A DNA stretch of 64,000 nucleotides from Locusta migratoria. Lineage: Eukaryota; Arthropoda; Insecta; Orthoptera; Acrididae. Each line of letters starts with the position of its first letter. The first letter of the stretch is position 1. The stretch spans positions 313,417,270 to 313,481,269 of the forward strand of contig CM048744.1 in NCBI GenBank assembly GCA_026315105.1, in the 5' to 3' direction. Positions 52,718 through 64,000 of this stretch are shown piece by piece. The notes under the pieces were generated by a model. That model was not told the origin of the DNA. It saw nothing but the letters and a program-made list of their open reading frames with translations, and ran no database searches. A program made the translations under genes and the position numbers.

Positions 52718-54269
52718 TTATTGTTTGGATACAATATGGTCAATCACATTGTATATATCTGTCTGGTCCAAATTGTTCTTGTTTGACGAGGTAAGCTGTG
52801 TTATTAGGTTTGTAAAAGCAGTCACCAACTCCTCAATCAATATTTTCTTCTTGTCTACCCCTCCTGATGGAACCGACTGTTGAGGCTCAGGTGTCTGTGG
52901 TCGTGGTGTGTACTGGTTCTCCTTAATGGGAGATATGGGTAAATTTATATTAGCAAGGAGATGATTAGGAATAGGTGCATTCTTTATTGTTGTAGGTCTA
53001 CTATGATATACTGTTTTAGCGAATCTATGTTGAGAGTTTTTTGGGAGTGGAAAATCCTTCTCCCAATCCACTAAACTTTCTCGCCACTGTTGCATAGGAC
53101 CGTCTGTTCACGTATTCCACAGCTTCCTTAAATTATATATTGTGTGTTGCTGACGCTGATTTTATCTCTTTTTGTTTGAGATATATAGGGCTAGATTTAT
53201 CTCTAGCTGCAGTGTACACAGCATATTGTTTGGCTTGTGCACTGTGTGTCCTCATGATTCCCTCCACATTTATTGCATCTAGATTGTGATTGACGTTGGT
53301 TGCTAAGATGACCATATCTGAGACATCGAAAGCACTGTCTCGCAAGAGGTATGTATGGCCTAACACTGCATCTCATACCATAAATTGTCACAAATTCTGG
53401 TAAGTATTGTGATGCAAATGTGATTACACGTTTGTCGCGGTATATTTCTCTCTACACCTTGGTTGAGTATTTTCCTTGTCATTCTTCGAACTTGGCTTAC
53501 AGGTATTGTAGACTGAATAGTTTCTTTCAGTTCTACCTCTGTCAATTCTATATGAACATTTCTAATGACTCCCTGACGGTGCTTCGGTGATTAGGTATGT
53601 ATGCTACCATTAGCTTTGGTTTTAGTGGATTGTCGTTCACAAACTTATTTGCAGCTTCCATAGTTGAAAAGTAAATTTTAATTTTGTTTTTCCCTACCAC
53701 TTTGAGATTCAGTATTTCATGTTTGTAGTCGCAGTCTGTAGTGAAAAGTGCGTTTCCCAATGCCATTGGATGATATTTGCCCACATTACCGGTGAGACCT
53801 TCAACGAATACATAGAATGGGCCGACAGCGTCATTTTGGTATCTATTTCCTTTGTTTTTCTTTTTGACTTCACATTTGCTACTGAAGCACTGTCCCACTG
53901 TGCATTACAGGTATCTTTTAAATGTTGGTTGATATTTGAATTACCAGCAGTTGGTGTCTTTGGATTTTCGAAGTGGTGAGGGAGTTTTATCCTTTCAATT
54001 GTAACATACTTGTCACACCTACCTGAGTCATCTGCTGTCGAACTCATTACCTCATTTACAATTCTTTGTTGATATTGCTGGGAGTTAATTGCTCGTCGCT
54101 TTTCCTCGTCTCCTTCAGTCTCTTCCAGTGCACGTTTTAGTGTAGAATTCGTCGCTGGATCAATCTCCATGCCCATGTTCAATAGAACTTCTGCACTTAG
54201 TAGTTCACGGGCATACAGATCCGAATCGGGTGAGAGGCCTCCTCCCTCCCCGAACGGGCCGCTATCCAT
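52718..54269 (-). pseudogene. I-type LINE ORF1 (gag-like, zinc knuckles)
   Basis: Starts MDSGPFGEGGG at 54269. The N-terminal third is hydrophilic. The middle (53548-53898) has an FYVFVEGLTGN stretch and KIKIYFSTMEAANKFV, resembling the RRM-like part of I/Jockey ORF1 proteins. Then come VRRMTRKILNQGV and a knuckle region with CFRCLRYGH (53300-53330) and CNKCGG/H/C. In the first knuckle the final Cys position is Arg. The C-terminal part (52718-53095) is Pro-rich. At least three frameshifts or stops break it. ORF1 proteins bind the LINE RNA. Confidence 0.72.
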
Positions 54270-54270
54270 A

Positions 54271-56540
54271 TTTGTTGTGTCCCAGGTTCTTTCGATTATA
54301 TAAAGTTTTGGTCCTGCCTTATATATTTGATTTCTACCACTTATAGGTTGATCTACGTGCTTTTTCCTTTATTTATTGACAAAAAAACTCGAGCTCCACT
54401 AACTAATTTTCACGATACACAAGTCAAAGATCACTCCGTGTATATGTTCATTCGTCTTCTTGTTGCTTGTTTTTCAGGTATGACACACATATTTAATGTG
54501 GCCCGATATGCAACTGTGGAAACAATGTCCTTTCTTCTTGGAGATATCGTAATGGATATGATTCACAAAACAACCTAGATACAATGTCAGTCTAAGCAAG
54601 TTGCAGTCATCTGTTAAAGTGACACCACTCCTAAGTGCGTGTGTTTAGCTCACTGGTTGCACAGACAGATTACTGTATTTCCCCCACTGATTAATTATGA
54701 CTAACAGGAAAAAGAGTGATGGGTTTGTGATAAAAGAAAGCGCCGTTGCCTTCAAGGGCTATAGCATTTGTTTCGGACGGTGCGGTGGTAGGTATCCCCG
54801 AAGAGTGCTGTCGCTAGAGCTAACACACAGTTTTGGAGCAAAGCGTTGGAACCATTGAAATGTCAAAAGATAGAAGGCAGTGAAGTTTTCCTTCGGTAAC
54901 GTTTGTAAACAACTGTACCAGAGTATAATTTTTGTCAGTCGAGAAGACAATAGTGTACAAGTTTAGATAACTTCGTTTCGTGTGATGTTGCTATAATCAC
55001 GAAAATGAACTGAATTTCCACGATAATTATACAAATAATGAGTTGTATCTATATAGTTCCGCTTGTTGCCCGAATTTATATCGAGTGAATAATTATTGAA
55101 ATGTATTTAAAAAGAAGACCGTACTGATCCAGAAGGACTCAGTAAGCCGGTAACAGTTTGATTCACATTGCTAAAGATGTTTCACCGTATGACACAGATG
55201 TCCGGATCAAGACCGTTCGCAGCCTTTCCAGCCGACACAGAGAATGAAATTGTTGCTTGTTATATTCAAGCATTGCGATGAAACTAAGCAGTGAAGCATC
55301 TCAGGTTGAAACTCATCAGGGACGGAGTTGACCGCTCGCGAATGTCTATAAGGACATAGTTCTTGTCACCACGACATTGAACTCTCAGAAAGAGTACTAG
55401 GTAAGGAAATTGTATTAATTTATATTATCTATCAGTATCCAATTACAAAGTCTTAGAAAATCTCTTGACGGTTGACATATAAACTGACATATGTAGACGT
55501 AGTAAGACCAGAATTATGCAACATGTTTCATGAAAAAAATTTCCTTTGTGTGTAGTATGAAACATCTGTCAAGTTTACTGTAAATAAACATCCGTTGTTA
55601 GTGTGACTGCCTATATTGACTCCATGCCTTTCAACTGTTTTTTGCTATGGGACTAATTATTTGATGGAAATTGAAAGTTTCAAAAAAGGGGTGTCGGGGC
55701 CCCACTGCTGTAGTATTCACAGTTGTATGGAAACTCACAAGGAAATTATTTTATAGCATTATAAAATTTAATATTTGTCATTTGTTAAATTTGAGGAACA
55801 GAGGTTGACAGCAAGCTTCTGTTAAAACTGGCCTTTCCCAAATGAAAATATTTTGTCATGGCTTTAGAACAAATTTCTGCTTATCAAATATACAAAGCAC
55901 ACCTATCAGATTAAACATGCAGCTTACAATGTAACAATGTACACGTTGCTTTTTGTAACTCGGATAAGGTATAGAGCTTGAACCTGTGTGCCTACTGACA
56001 ATTGTTATTTTTGCTTTAGCATAGCATATTGTACACAATTCAACATAAAAACAAATGCCACATGAACAAGTAGTGGTGTATGTTCTCCTTTATTAAAATG
56101 TACTGTGTATTATTTTCTTGAAAATTTTGTAAAAGTATTGACAGCAATGTTTTTAGTAACTTTTGTCTCGGTAAAATTTTACGACGCTACCATTGGTGCC
56201 AACGTAACCACTGCAGCCCAGCGAGAAGCGTATACAATTTAACCTTTGTCTCCTATCTCACAAAATGGTTTGAGAACAGCATGTTAACCTCTCTGGGAAA
56301 GTACCATTGGGAAAATATTCAGTGCTATGAAAAATCAGTGTATTGTGATGTTCAACTCAGCAACTGATTGCATCATAACCATTTGAAAATTTAATTAGGG
56401 CCTATAAGTGGTTTGAAAACTTTATTTTGAGATGTTGGATGTAGTGATGTTATAGGCCTACTGTGGGAATGTGAACCAAGACTGCTCTTTGTTGGCAAAG
56501 CACTTAAAAGATGGAAAAAAACCACTAGAGAGACAAAGGC
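54271..56540. other. No gene recognised
   Basis: AT-rich. The first bases may include the I-type LINE 5' UTR. No transposon ends or protein motifs seen. Confidence 0.45.
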
Positions 56541-57420
56541 AGAACAGTTAAAAGGAGCAAAGTTTCCTTCACCAAGCAGTTCCCATTATGAATGATCAGT
56601 TTCAAGTGATTAGTGTTTCTTAATTAAATCTGGATGTTTGGATTAATATAAATTGGTCAGTTTGTATTTTAAAAAGAAATAACACATTCAAAACTAAGGA
56701 AAAATCCCCATTGCAGATTCACTGGTCAGATGGCAGACCTCAAAGCACAGAAGAAGTTCAAAGATGGACAACTCGTTTTGTAGTATCATGCATTATGGCA
56801 GTTACTGTCATGAGTATGATATGTGAGCCAGAGTGGCAATCGTTAAGAGAAAGAGGTGTTCCAATGTAGCAAGAACTATTTATTAAATTTCATCAGCTTT
56901 CTCCTTCAAATTAGAAAAATATTTTGTTATTCACCAATGTAGTGAGAAATCACAATCATAAAGTAAGGGAATTCAGAGCTCAAAAAGAAAGAATGGGTAT
57001 TCATTTTTGCACATGCTGTTCAAGGGTGGAACAGTAAAGTAATAATCTGAAAAGGTATTGAGCCCCCTGCCAGACAGCAAGAATATGCAGAGTAGGCATG
57101 TAATTCTACTGGTTGGGTTAGTAAGTAGTAAGATCCAATGGCTGTAGCACCTATTTTAAAATTCATTGCATTAAGCTATTAGTTTTGGTCCTGTAACAGC
57201 ACCAATTTCAGTCCCCAAACCCAAACTGATAGTTCCAGAAGAACTGTCCACCTTCGAAATCTGCAATAGGCATGAGGTACCTACATGCATCAAACAACAG
57301 TTTTTCATGTTGACTGCAAAGTAAATAATTAATGCCATTCCTGAGTCAATTGAAGTCGGTAAAACTGCAGTGTCTGTTGCCCATGTTATTAGCATAGCAC
57401 TTATGTTGGTAACTTTGCCA
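56540..57420 (+). repeat. Diverged repeat, copy 1 of 2
   Basis: Blocks of similarity in the same order as 62060-62980: CACCA.GCAG..CC ... GAATGATCAGT at about 56569, GATTAGTGT then TTGGTCAG near 56611-56660, TTTTTCATGTTGACTGC at 57301, and a TTAGCATA block near 57390. No coding sequence. Spacing is similar but not equal. Confidence 0.4.
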
Positions 57421-57439
57421 TGAGCGACTATGGGAAAGA

Positions 57440-57492
57440 GTGTTTCTGAACTGGAGATTCGGGCGCTATGTGCCCTCACATACTAAAAAAGT
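57440..57492 (+). repeat. Partial foldback element (relative of 20606-20985)
   Basis: GTTTCTGAACTGGAGATTC then GGGCGCTATGTGCCC (57461-57475), then TCACATACTAAAAAA. It matches the module and inner part of the right arm at 20.8 kb in reverse complement. Confidence 0.7.
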
Positions 57493-59270
57493 CTGTGATA
57501 TTACCCATCGGTGGTTTTGACCAATGATGTCATATTTGAGTTAAAGACAATAGTTGGTTTACAAGCAGATTATAGATTCCTTTTTTGTGTTTAAAAAGTG
57601 ATCTGTATTCTGTTGTGGTAATCTGTAATTTAAGATGATAATCACAGATTTTGTATTATCTGCAATACATAAGTATCACAATATTATTCTGTGTGTTTAT
57701 ATTTGTTGGTAGTGTTTGTTTTGCTAAGGCTGTGTGCAGGTAGAAAGGCGGCTGAGCAAAGTGTTCTGCGCAGACAGAGAGGGAGAACACTCGGCGACGC
57801 TGCCAGATCGCCTCTTCCTCCCCCGGCTGTCAGTTGACTGCTATCAGCTGACTGTGCCGATGCTGCCGCGCGCTCCTGGCAGTAGTGTTATTCAAAAGAG
57901 TTCCACCATTCGAATGTACGCACTGCACACCCAGTCAAGAACCTTCTGCACACTTCAGTGATACATTCTGATACCTTGGTTTAGATATCGTTTATACGCC
58001 TTCGAAATTAATGCATTTTTCATGCTATTTGTTGCATTTGGGCAAATCAATGTTAATGGTAAGAAATGCTCTTTTTTTTGCTTGCAATAGAGAGCAACTG
58101 GAAATTTTTAGAATCTGTCAATAAAAGATCCATTTATACTGCCATGAACATGAAGTCGCTACATAGATTAACGTGCATAGGCAGCAAAAATAAAATTGTA
58201 TCCAAATAAATTAAGCCTGTATGCTGGTTTTGTACTGAGTGCCATCGTCTGTCCCACTTTGCTACGATCACAGACAGCTTCAAGAGGAGGGTGTAATTAA
58301 ATAATTTTGATTGTAAAAGTGAAAATATTGTATTCAAGCGAACATAATAGCAATGACAATAAAATTCAGTGACAACTTTATAAAAATTACTAGTGACATT
58401 CTATTGAATTATACATGAACTATCCAAGTTAGGCTCTCATGAAAATATGACATATTAAGCAACAAAACTCCCATTGATCAATGTATAAAAATACTGAAAT
58501 ATGTCTGAGTAAAAATGTAAAGTGTACTCACTCTGTAGTAGTAAAGAGTGACATTTCCACTCATATTTAGTAATTGCTAAGCATTGCTGAGTTTTCTAAT
58601 AACAATATGAAATATGAACGATTTTGTGGAACATGATATCTGTGACACACACATACAAACTCGCAAGCGAGCGCCTGCGCGGTATAGTTAATGGCGATTA
58701 CTGTTTGTCGCTACACAAATAAAACCTAAAATTTGTAATCAAGTGTTTGAAAGACAGATTAATAGCTACTAACAATATGTAAGGCCATAGCTACACAAAC
58801 TAGGTGATTCTGTACTCAGCATGTATCAATTCTCAAGTCAATAAATTGACGCTCTCATCTTCGCTGCCCAATCCAATTTCTCTTTCATTTATGAAACTAA
58901 CTCGTCTGCAGTCAGATATTTGGCCCTGGAATACATTTAAAATACTGTTACATGCAAAATGTTCCTTTAAAAAATTGTCAAATATAGCCCACTTCTTTCT
59001 TACGACTGCGTCCCTTCCCTGCAGTAATCTCTACTGATCACTAGACCGCGGATATTATGGCTAAAACCTTATATTCTTCTGAGTCCCTAGTTGCAAATAA
59101 ACTTGTACTTACGTGTTTCCTGGCTACTTAAAACCAAAAGAGCTAATTTTATAGCACTTAAAATAGCCTATTTCACAGTTAACGCATATTTTTGTCTATT
59201 TCAGCTGAAAAATCAAAGGTAGAAAAACTAAGGTCGATATCTGAAAAAAAGTACTGTCATTGGTCTGTGC
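57493..59270. other. No gene recognised
   Basis: A GC-rich patch at 57730-57900 contains CAGTTGACTGCTATCAGCTGACTG, an imperfect palindrome. No protein motif. Confidence 0.45.
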
Positions 59271-59274
59271 AGGC

Positions 59275-59640
59275 ACAGATGTGTAAAATTATGTCGACTT
59301 AACTTACACGGACACACTGCATAGAATCCGTATTGTGGAGTCTTCCATATGGATTTCTGTAGATGAAACTACAGAACATTCCAAAAATGATTGTTGGCAA
59401 TTTAGAGCCAGATGCGCCATCCAGGGCTTATTTGAGCTGTTCAAAGCAAAGCCCAAACACTAAAGAGCAAATAATCGCACATTTTGTCAGTTCCAGGTTG
59501 AAGGTGCTATATTAAAATGGCATAGATGAAAACAAAGTGATTCTGGCTTTGAAACGTGTAACACAATTACTCTGTGATCCCTCAGTGCAGCATGACTTCG
59601 CTTTCATTAGAGCCAACTACACATTTATGGTGACAATTAT
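59275..59640 (+). pseudogene. hAT-like transposase fragment (CGBP1-like type)
   Basis: The plus-strand reading gives YTDTLHRIRIVE then SSIWISVDETTE (about 59315-59385). This is the characteristic strand with catalytic Asp seen in a hAT subgroup related to the vertebrate CGGBP1 gene. After a frameshift it reads PKMIVGNLEPDAPSRAYL, which fits the next strand (VVG.L). Later text is unreadable and no terminal repeats were found. A single-domain scrap, identified from two motifs. Confidence 0.5.
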
Positions 59641-60690
59641 TCCCCAAGTATTAGGCTGATGTTAACCTATCTATGAGAATACTGCTTTTCTGGTGGAAGA
59701 AAAAAAGAAAATTACTGAAGCATAGGTAATGTGGGAGAAAAAGAACGGGAAAAATTTCAGCAGGTTTCCCAGAACAACACCGGCTTGAAGGGCCTTTGCA
59801 AAAAATCCAGGTCTACTGAATGCTGCAATCCCGTCAAAAATGTGTACCGAAAGTGAAATGCGCCCCTGAAACATACATTGATAAACAACGTTCATTCACG
59901 GCATATAAATTTATTATAGGAGCACTGTGGCTTTTCTCTGGGAAACCTTCAAAAGTTTTCAGTAATACTGTGAAACCAATTATGTTATGAATGTTTGAAA
60001 CTACTGGTTTACTCGGTGTTTTTTTTTTTAATTGTATAGACCTGTTACACGTAATTCAGCACTGACTTCTGAATTGCATTGTATTTTTATCTTCGAAAAG
60101 TATAAAGGTCTGGTGTCAGTTTGGTCATGAATGTGTGATTTTTTTCTTATTATATGTGAGTAAAAATTTGCTTATAAGTCAACACTTTGTTTATTTTGTC
60201 TGATCAATTCTTTTCGGGGCCTATTTTAGATTTTATTTGTCGTAGTGAAGTGCCTGTTTTAAACGTCTAAAATGCCCTTTTTCTGACCTAATAATCCTCG
60301 GCCTTGTGGTCACCGCTTCCCTGGCGATATAAAAGACGCTGGCCCACTGTCTGTGACGGACACATTCGCTTCCCTGGATGTCTGCAGTGGCACGCCGCGC
60401 GCCTCTGCCGCCCTCGCCTGACTGCTGGTAACGTTGTGGCAGCACCGCGTGGCGGCCAGTCGTCTGCTCCCGCCTCACTTCTTAAGCAGTTAAACACTCG
60501 GAAACAACAGATCTTGCTTTGTTATGTAACACTTGTCGCTTTTTTGATCCGTCAGTCATAACGAACACGTCGCAAAGTAAATAACCTTCAGTATATGACC
60601 ACTGGAAGAAAAATCACGCCCAACCGTTCAAAGCACACTCGGCACAGCACGAAACGGTGAAATGACACTATTCTATGGGTCGTCATGTGG
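59641..60690. other. No gene recognised
   Basis: A GC-rich patch at 60300-60480 surrounded by AT-rich DNA, with open frames on both strands but no motif. Confidence 0.4.
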
Positions 60691-60696
60691 TGTACT

Positions 60697-61520
60697 GGTT
60701 CTTGCTACTGCGCGGTAAAAGTGCAGTTTATGCGGCAGCGGCAAGCCTTCGCGCTAGCTAGGTTGGCAACGGCAGAGCAGCCAATCAGGAGCCGCGATGC
60801 CGCGGTAAAAAAAAGAGCGTTACAATTGTACTATGTAAACAAATCAAATATAGACATTTTTGACGATCTACAAGGTACAGTTGTTATCAGTGTGGATGTC
60901 ACTTGATCACTGTTTCGAATATATCATAAAATAAATAAAACCTGCTGTACCTGCTCTATGGTTGACAGGTTCTTGTATGTATCCTTGTCCGGTCAGTAAA
61001 AGTAATTGCAATAATTTCCAAGAATGCTTGCAATCGAGGTAGCTCGGACTGAAATGATATATATATATCGAGCGTACAACTGTAAATCGATTGAGTGTTT
61101 CTGAACCGGAGATTCGGGCGCTACGCGCCCTAACATACTAAAAAAAAAAAAAAAAAAAAAAAACCTTCTCGTTTAACCTATACCTAACTTAACTTTCACT
61201 TAAAAGGATCACTGTTTCATACTGGTCAAAAACATGTTTGACTGCTGTGGTGTATTAATAATAGGTCACTTATGTCCGTAATACGACAATTATCTAAAAA
61301 TCTCTTATACATGGAAAATCAATTACAATCACACAAACGACGCACCAATATCCTCAAATAAACTTCGAAATTGACGCCAAATTTACTCTTCATGAAACAC
61401 ACAATCTCGTTGGCCGCGGCATCGCGACTCCTGATTGGCTCCTTTGCCGTTCCCAACATAGCGACCGCGACGGCTAGCCGCTGCCACATAAACTGCACTT
61501 TAACCCTACTGCGCATCACC
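60697..61520. mobile_element. Long-arm inverted repeat element
   Basis: 60713-60815 and 61410-61510 are inverted copies (AAAGTGCAGTTTATG(C/T)GGCAGCGGC; AGCCAATCAGGAG(C/T)CGCGATGCCGCGG). They are separated by about 600 bp that holds a partial foldback element with an A22 run. Weak pairing may continue inward. Arms with a variable middle suggest a foldback or MITE-type element. No transposase. Confidence 0.65.
61092..61205 (+). repeat. Partial foldback element with A22 tract
   Basis: Contains GTTTCTGAACCGGAGATTC, the perfect palindrome GGGCGCTACGCGCCC (61116-61130), TAACATACTA, about 22 As, then CTTCTCGTTTAACCTATACC and TAACTTTCACTT. It matches the right arm at 20780-20890 in reverse complement over its full length. 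Confidence 0.8.
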
Positions 61521-62059
61521 CCACCACCCGCCTTCGTAGCTGCACACATCTATTGTTGGTATATCTGTGTAGCATATCTTGTGAGACTCATATGATGTTA
61601 TTGGTCAAAGCCGATGGGTTGTATTGTGGTCTTCAATTATGCCCTGTTCCTGCTCTATGGGTGACAGTTGCAAACAAAGACTTGTTTAGTGCTTGATTGT
61701 ACCACTGCCAATTGAGCATTTCAACAGTTGCTAGTTCTTACAGTAGCCCCTATTTAATCATGATTGTTCATCTAGAACTATGTTACATTGTAGCGCCTGG
61801 AGAAGGTGCTATTGGAGCACCAAACTGTTAGCTCAATGCAATAAATCTTAAAATACGGGTGTTGAATGTTATTACTCACCTTGTGAAGTGCAGCTGGCTG
61901 CGAATCACAAATTTGGTTAAAATTCTTGATCATGATCAGTGGCATACTGTACTTAGGTCTGTTAGTCTGACAATGGTTACTGTGTAGTATGCTGGGACAA
62001 AGCAGTGTGAGTCAGTTATTTGTTTATGTGAACAAAGTCAGACAACTGTGTTCCGATGA
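61521..62059. other. No gene recognised
   Basis: A short block at 61590-61620 (ATTGGTCAAAGCCGATGGG) is the inverted relative of 57500-57530, hinting at shared element ends. Confidence 0.4.
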
Positions 62060-62980
62060 AAAATATAGTAAAATATTAAAGTTCCACCATGCAGCAATTT
62101 CCACTGTAAATGATCAGTGTTTCAGGCAATTAGTAATTTTGGCATAATTAAATCATGTGACTTGGTACATGATTGCGTGAACTTAAAAGGAACATTTTGT
62201 ATTGTAAATTAGTGATACATTCTTAACAAAAGATTAATGATAAATATTTCAATGATTAGTGTCTTTAAATTAAAGCATGGATAAATGTAAATTGATCAGG
62301 TTATTTTGTAAAACATGATGACACTTCACTCAGCTCCATCTATTTAATTAATTAGTCTGCAATAATGATGCAAAAGTAGCCTATAACACACACGCAAACA
62401 CAACAAACCAGAAAGTTGCTTAAATCTGGTGGATTAAATTCATTTCATTGTTTCTTGCCTATGTGAAAAGTGGGAATTTGCAAACCTGTGTGTGCTACAG
62501 AAGCACTGCTGACATTCATCACGACCAAAACCAAAATTTGTAATTCACTTAATCAGAGTATAGTCATCCAATATAACATCATTGGTGCATATGATGCTTA
62601 TATTTGTTAGTTTCAAATGTACATCATTTTCAAAACAGCTTAGGCCTACTTTGAGTGATTAGAAAGGACATGGTATGACAAAATCATTCTGCGTGGTTCA
62701 AATTAAGTCACATTCAGATATTGCATCCTTTGACATCAGTTATATACATTTTGTTCATCTTCTCTTCCAACATTGTTTGTCCTAACACTGACATGTGGTC
62801 ACTTGGCACTGATCTTTGAATGAGATGAAATAATTTTTCATGTTGACTGCGGAAGAAATAATTCTGTTCCTGCATTGTGGTTGATAGATACTTATGCAGT
62901 CAGTAAATTAATTGTCCTCAAAATACAAATATTTTTGTGTCAACATTAGCATACTATGCCACCGAGGCTATAAGTAAAAT
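62060..62980 (+). repeat. Diverged repeat, copy 2 of 2
   Basis: Collinear with 56540-57420 over several short blocks, including TTTTTCATGTTGACTGC at 62836 and a TTAGCATA block near 62945. Confidence 0.4.
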
Positions 62981-63394
62981 TTAACCCTTATGTGTATGTC
63001 ATGTCTTTGTAATTGTATCAGTGTACTGAATTATGTGTATAATACTGTACAATCTGTTCTGTACACTATCAAAGTTTGATTACACTTCAACTATTTCTTA
63101 CTTAAAACTTTCACAAACAATGATACAACATACAACTTATATGATGGATGACTTTAAATTTTTATTTTTGAGTCATATTTTTCCTCGGACTTCTGTAGAG
63201 GCCTAACATGAATTCTGATGTCACATTAGATTATCATCTGCCACCACCTTCAACAACAATAAATAAATAAATAAACTCCACAGCAACAACATAAAGATTA
63301 TTTGCAATATCGTATAAATTAGGTAAGAAAAGCAATTAGGAAAATGAAGTATCTTTAAAGGTAATAATGAATTGATCAAACATAGTCTTAAAAA
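62981..63394. other. No gene recognised
   Basis: AT-rich, with an (AAAT)n-like tract at about 63260-63275. Confidence 0.5.
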
Positions 63395-63530
63395 TGCAGA
63401 AATTTCTTAGCCACTAATCCTAGAAAATCTTTTACAACTGAAGTCCTTTGTAAATGTAATTCCTAAGTATTTAGTTGAATTGACAGTCATGAGATGCTTA
63501 CCATTTATCACGCTACTGATATGGGGTCTT
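63395..63530 (-). pseudogene. LINE ORF2 fragment, minus strand
   Basis: The reverse strand reads PHISSVINGKHLMTVNSTKYLGITFTKDFS, the conserved 'KYLGI' segment after the RT catalytic core in CR1/Jockey-type LINEs. The sequence ends in a stop at about 63407. Confidence 0.65.
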
Positions 63531-64000
63531 TGGCTAAATGTAATGTGCTGCGAATACATAGAAAGAAAGATCCTGTATCGTTTAGCTACACTATAGCAGG
63601 TCAGCAACTGGAAGCAGTTAATTCCATAAATTATCTGGGAGTAGGCATTAGGAGTGATTTAAAATGGAATGACCATATAAAATCAATCGTCGGTAAAGCA
63701 GATGCCGACTTAGATTCATTGGAAGAATCCTAAGTAAATGCAGTCCGAAAACATAGGAAGTAGGTTACAGTACACTTGTTCGCCCACAGCTCGAATACTG
63801 ATCAATGGTGTGGTATCTGTACCAGGTGGGGTTAATAGAGGAAGTAGAAAAGATCCAACATAGAGCAGTGTGCTTCGTTACAGGATCATTTGGTAAACGT
63901 GAAAGCATTACAGAGATGATCGCTAAACTCCAGTGGAAGACTCTGCAGGAGAGACACTCTGTCGCTCGGTACGGGCTTTTGTCGAAGTTTCGAGAACTTA
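63531..64000 (+). pseudogene. LINE ORF2 3' fragment, plus strand, runs off the window
   Basis: The plus-strand reading gives KCNVLRIHRKKDP, VNSINYLGVGIRSDLKWNDHI and IKSIVGKADADL. After frameshifts it continues RPQLEYXSMVWYLY, EVEKIQHRAVCFVTG, MIAKLQWKTLQERH and ARYGLLSKF. This is the thumb and C-terminal part of a Jockey/CR1-group ORF2. The 5' part is absent because the neighbouring opposite-strand fragment starts there. It continues beyond base 64000. Confidence 0.75.

Larger units (their letters stand above)
45590..54270 (-). mobile_element. I-type non-LTR retrotransposon, interrupted by an RTE
   Basis: ORF1 (52718-54269), ORF2 N-terminal to RNase H (49436-52661) and ORF2 C-terminal (45719-46151) lie collinearly on the minus strand. 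An RTE LINE (46152-49428) is inserted between the last two. Without the insert the element is about 5.4 kb. An RNase H domain after the RT places it in the I group rather than CR1/Jockey. The 3' end is not exact; an AAAGAAAGAAAG tract (minus strand) at about 45585-45600 is a candidate tail. Confidence 0.85.

Overview
This window looks like a piece of a large, repeat-rich insect genome, most probably an orthopteran (grasshopper or locust). I infer that from AT-rich DNA, no dense gene organisation, several tRNA-derived SINE families, and a mix of RTE, I-type and CR1/Jockey-type LINEs, a Ty3/Gypsy element, Transib, piggyBac-like, pogo-like, Tc1, mariner, hAT and Helitron-like remnants. The species assignment is inference. 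I found no convincing host gene, functional tRNA or rRNA gene, CRISPR array or bacterial-style operon. Almost every long reading frame belongs to a mobile element.

Layout. 0-4.4 kb: SINEs, a small hAT-like MITE, a weak candidate secreted-peptide exon on the minus strand near 2.6 kb, and a Helitron-like 3' end. 4.8-7.3 kb: a pogo-like element with TA target duplication, holding two oppositely oriented SINEs and a composite inverted repeat. 10.5-12.7 kb: a Tc1 element split by a 5'-truncated LINE. 13.5-15.5 kb: a SINE, a DDE transposase scrap and a solo LTR of the Gypsy family. 16.05-17.4 kb: a piggyBac-like element bounded by TTAA. 19.7-21 kb: a hAT MITE nested in a palindromic element, then a second foldback element. 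21.2-22.2 kb: Gypsy and mariner remnants. 22.5-25.8 kb: a full-length but broken RTE LINE. 26.2-28.3 kb: a Transib element with exact CGGCG target duplications. 29-30.3 kb: an old Gypsy remnant.

31.3-37.06 kb is the best preserved unit: a complete Ty3/Gypsy element with 488-bp LTRs that differ at only four positions, a 5-bp target duplication, a gag-protease-RT frame, an RT/RNase H frame and an integrase frame. One frameshift and one internal deletion make this copy defective. 38-45.4 kb holds SINEs, convergent LINE fragments, a CR1/Jockey-type LINE and a MITE. 45.6-54.3 kb is an I-type LINE (ORF1 with zinc knuckles; ORF2 with endonuclease, RT and RNase H) interrupted by a second RTE copy. 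54-64 kb is mostly anonymous, with foldback elements, a hAT transposase scrap and two LINE fragments in opposite orientation at the right edge.

The elements give a relative chronology. SINEs and composite repeats post-date the pogo-like element, a LINE post-dates Tc1, a hAT MITE post-dates its palindromic host, and RTE copy 2 post-dates the I-type LINE. The Gypsy insertion is among the youngest events. The most unusual signals are the 25-bp units at the end of the Gypsy LTR that carry copies of the primer-binding-site sequence, the RAG1-related Transib relic with intact ends, and a small palindromic module present in only one arm of an otherwise symmetric foldback element.
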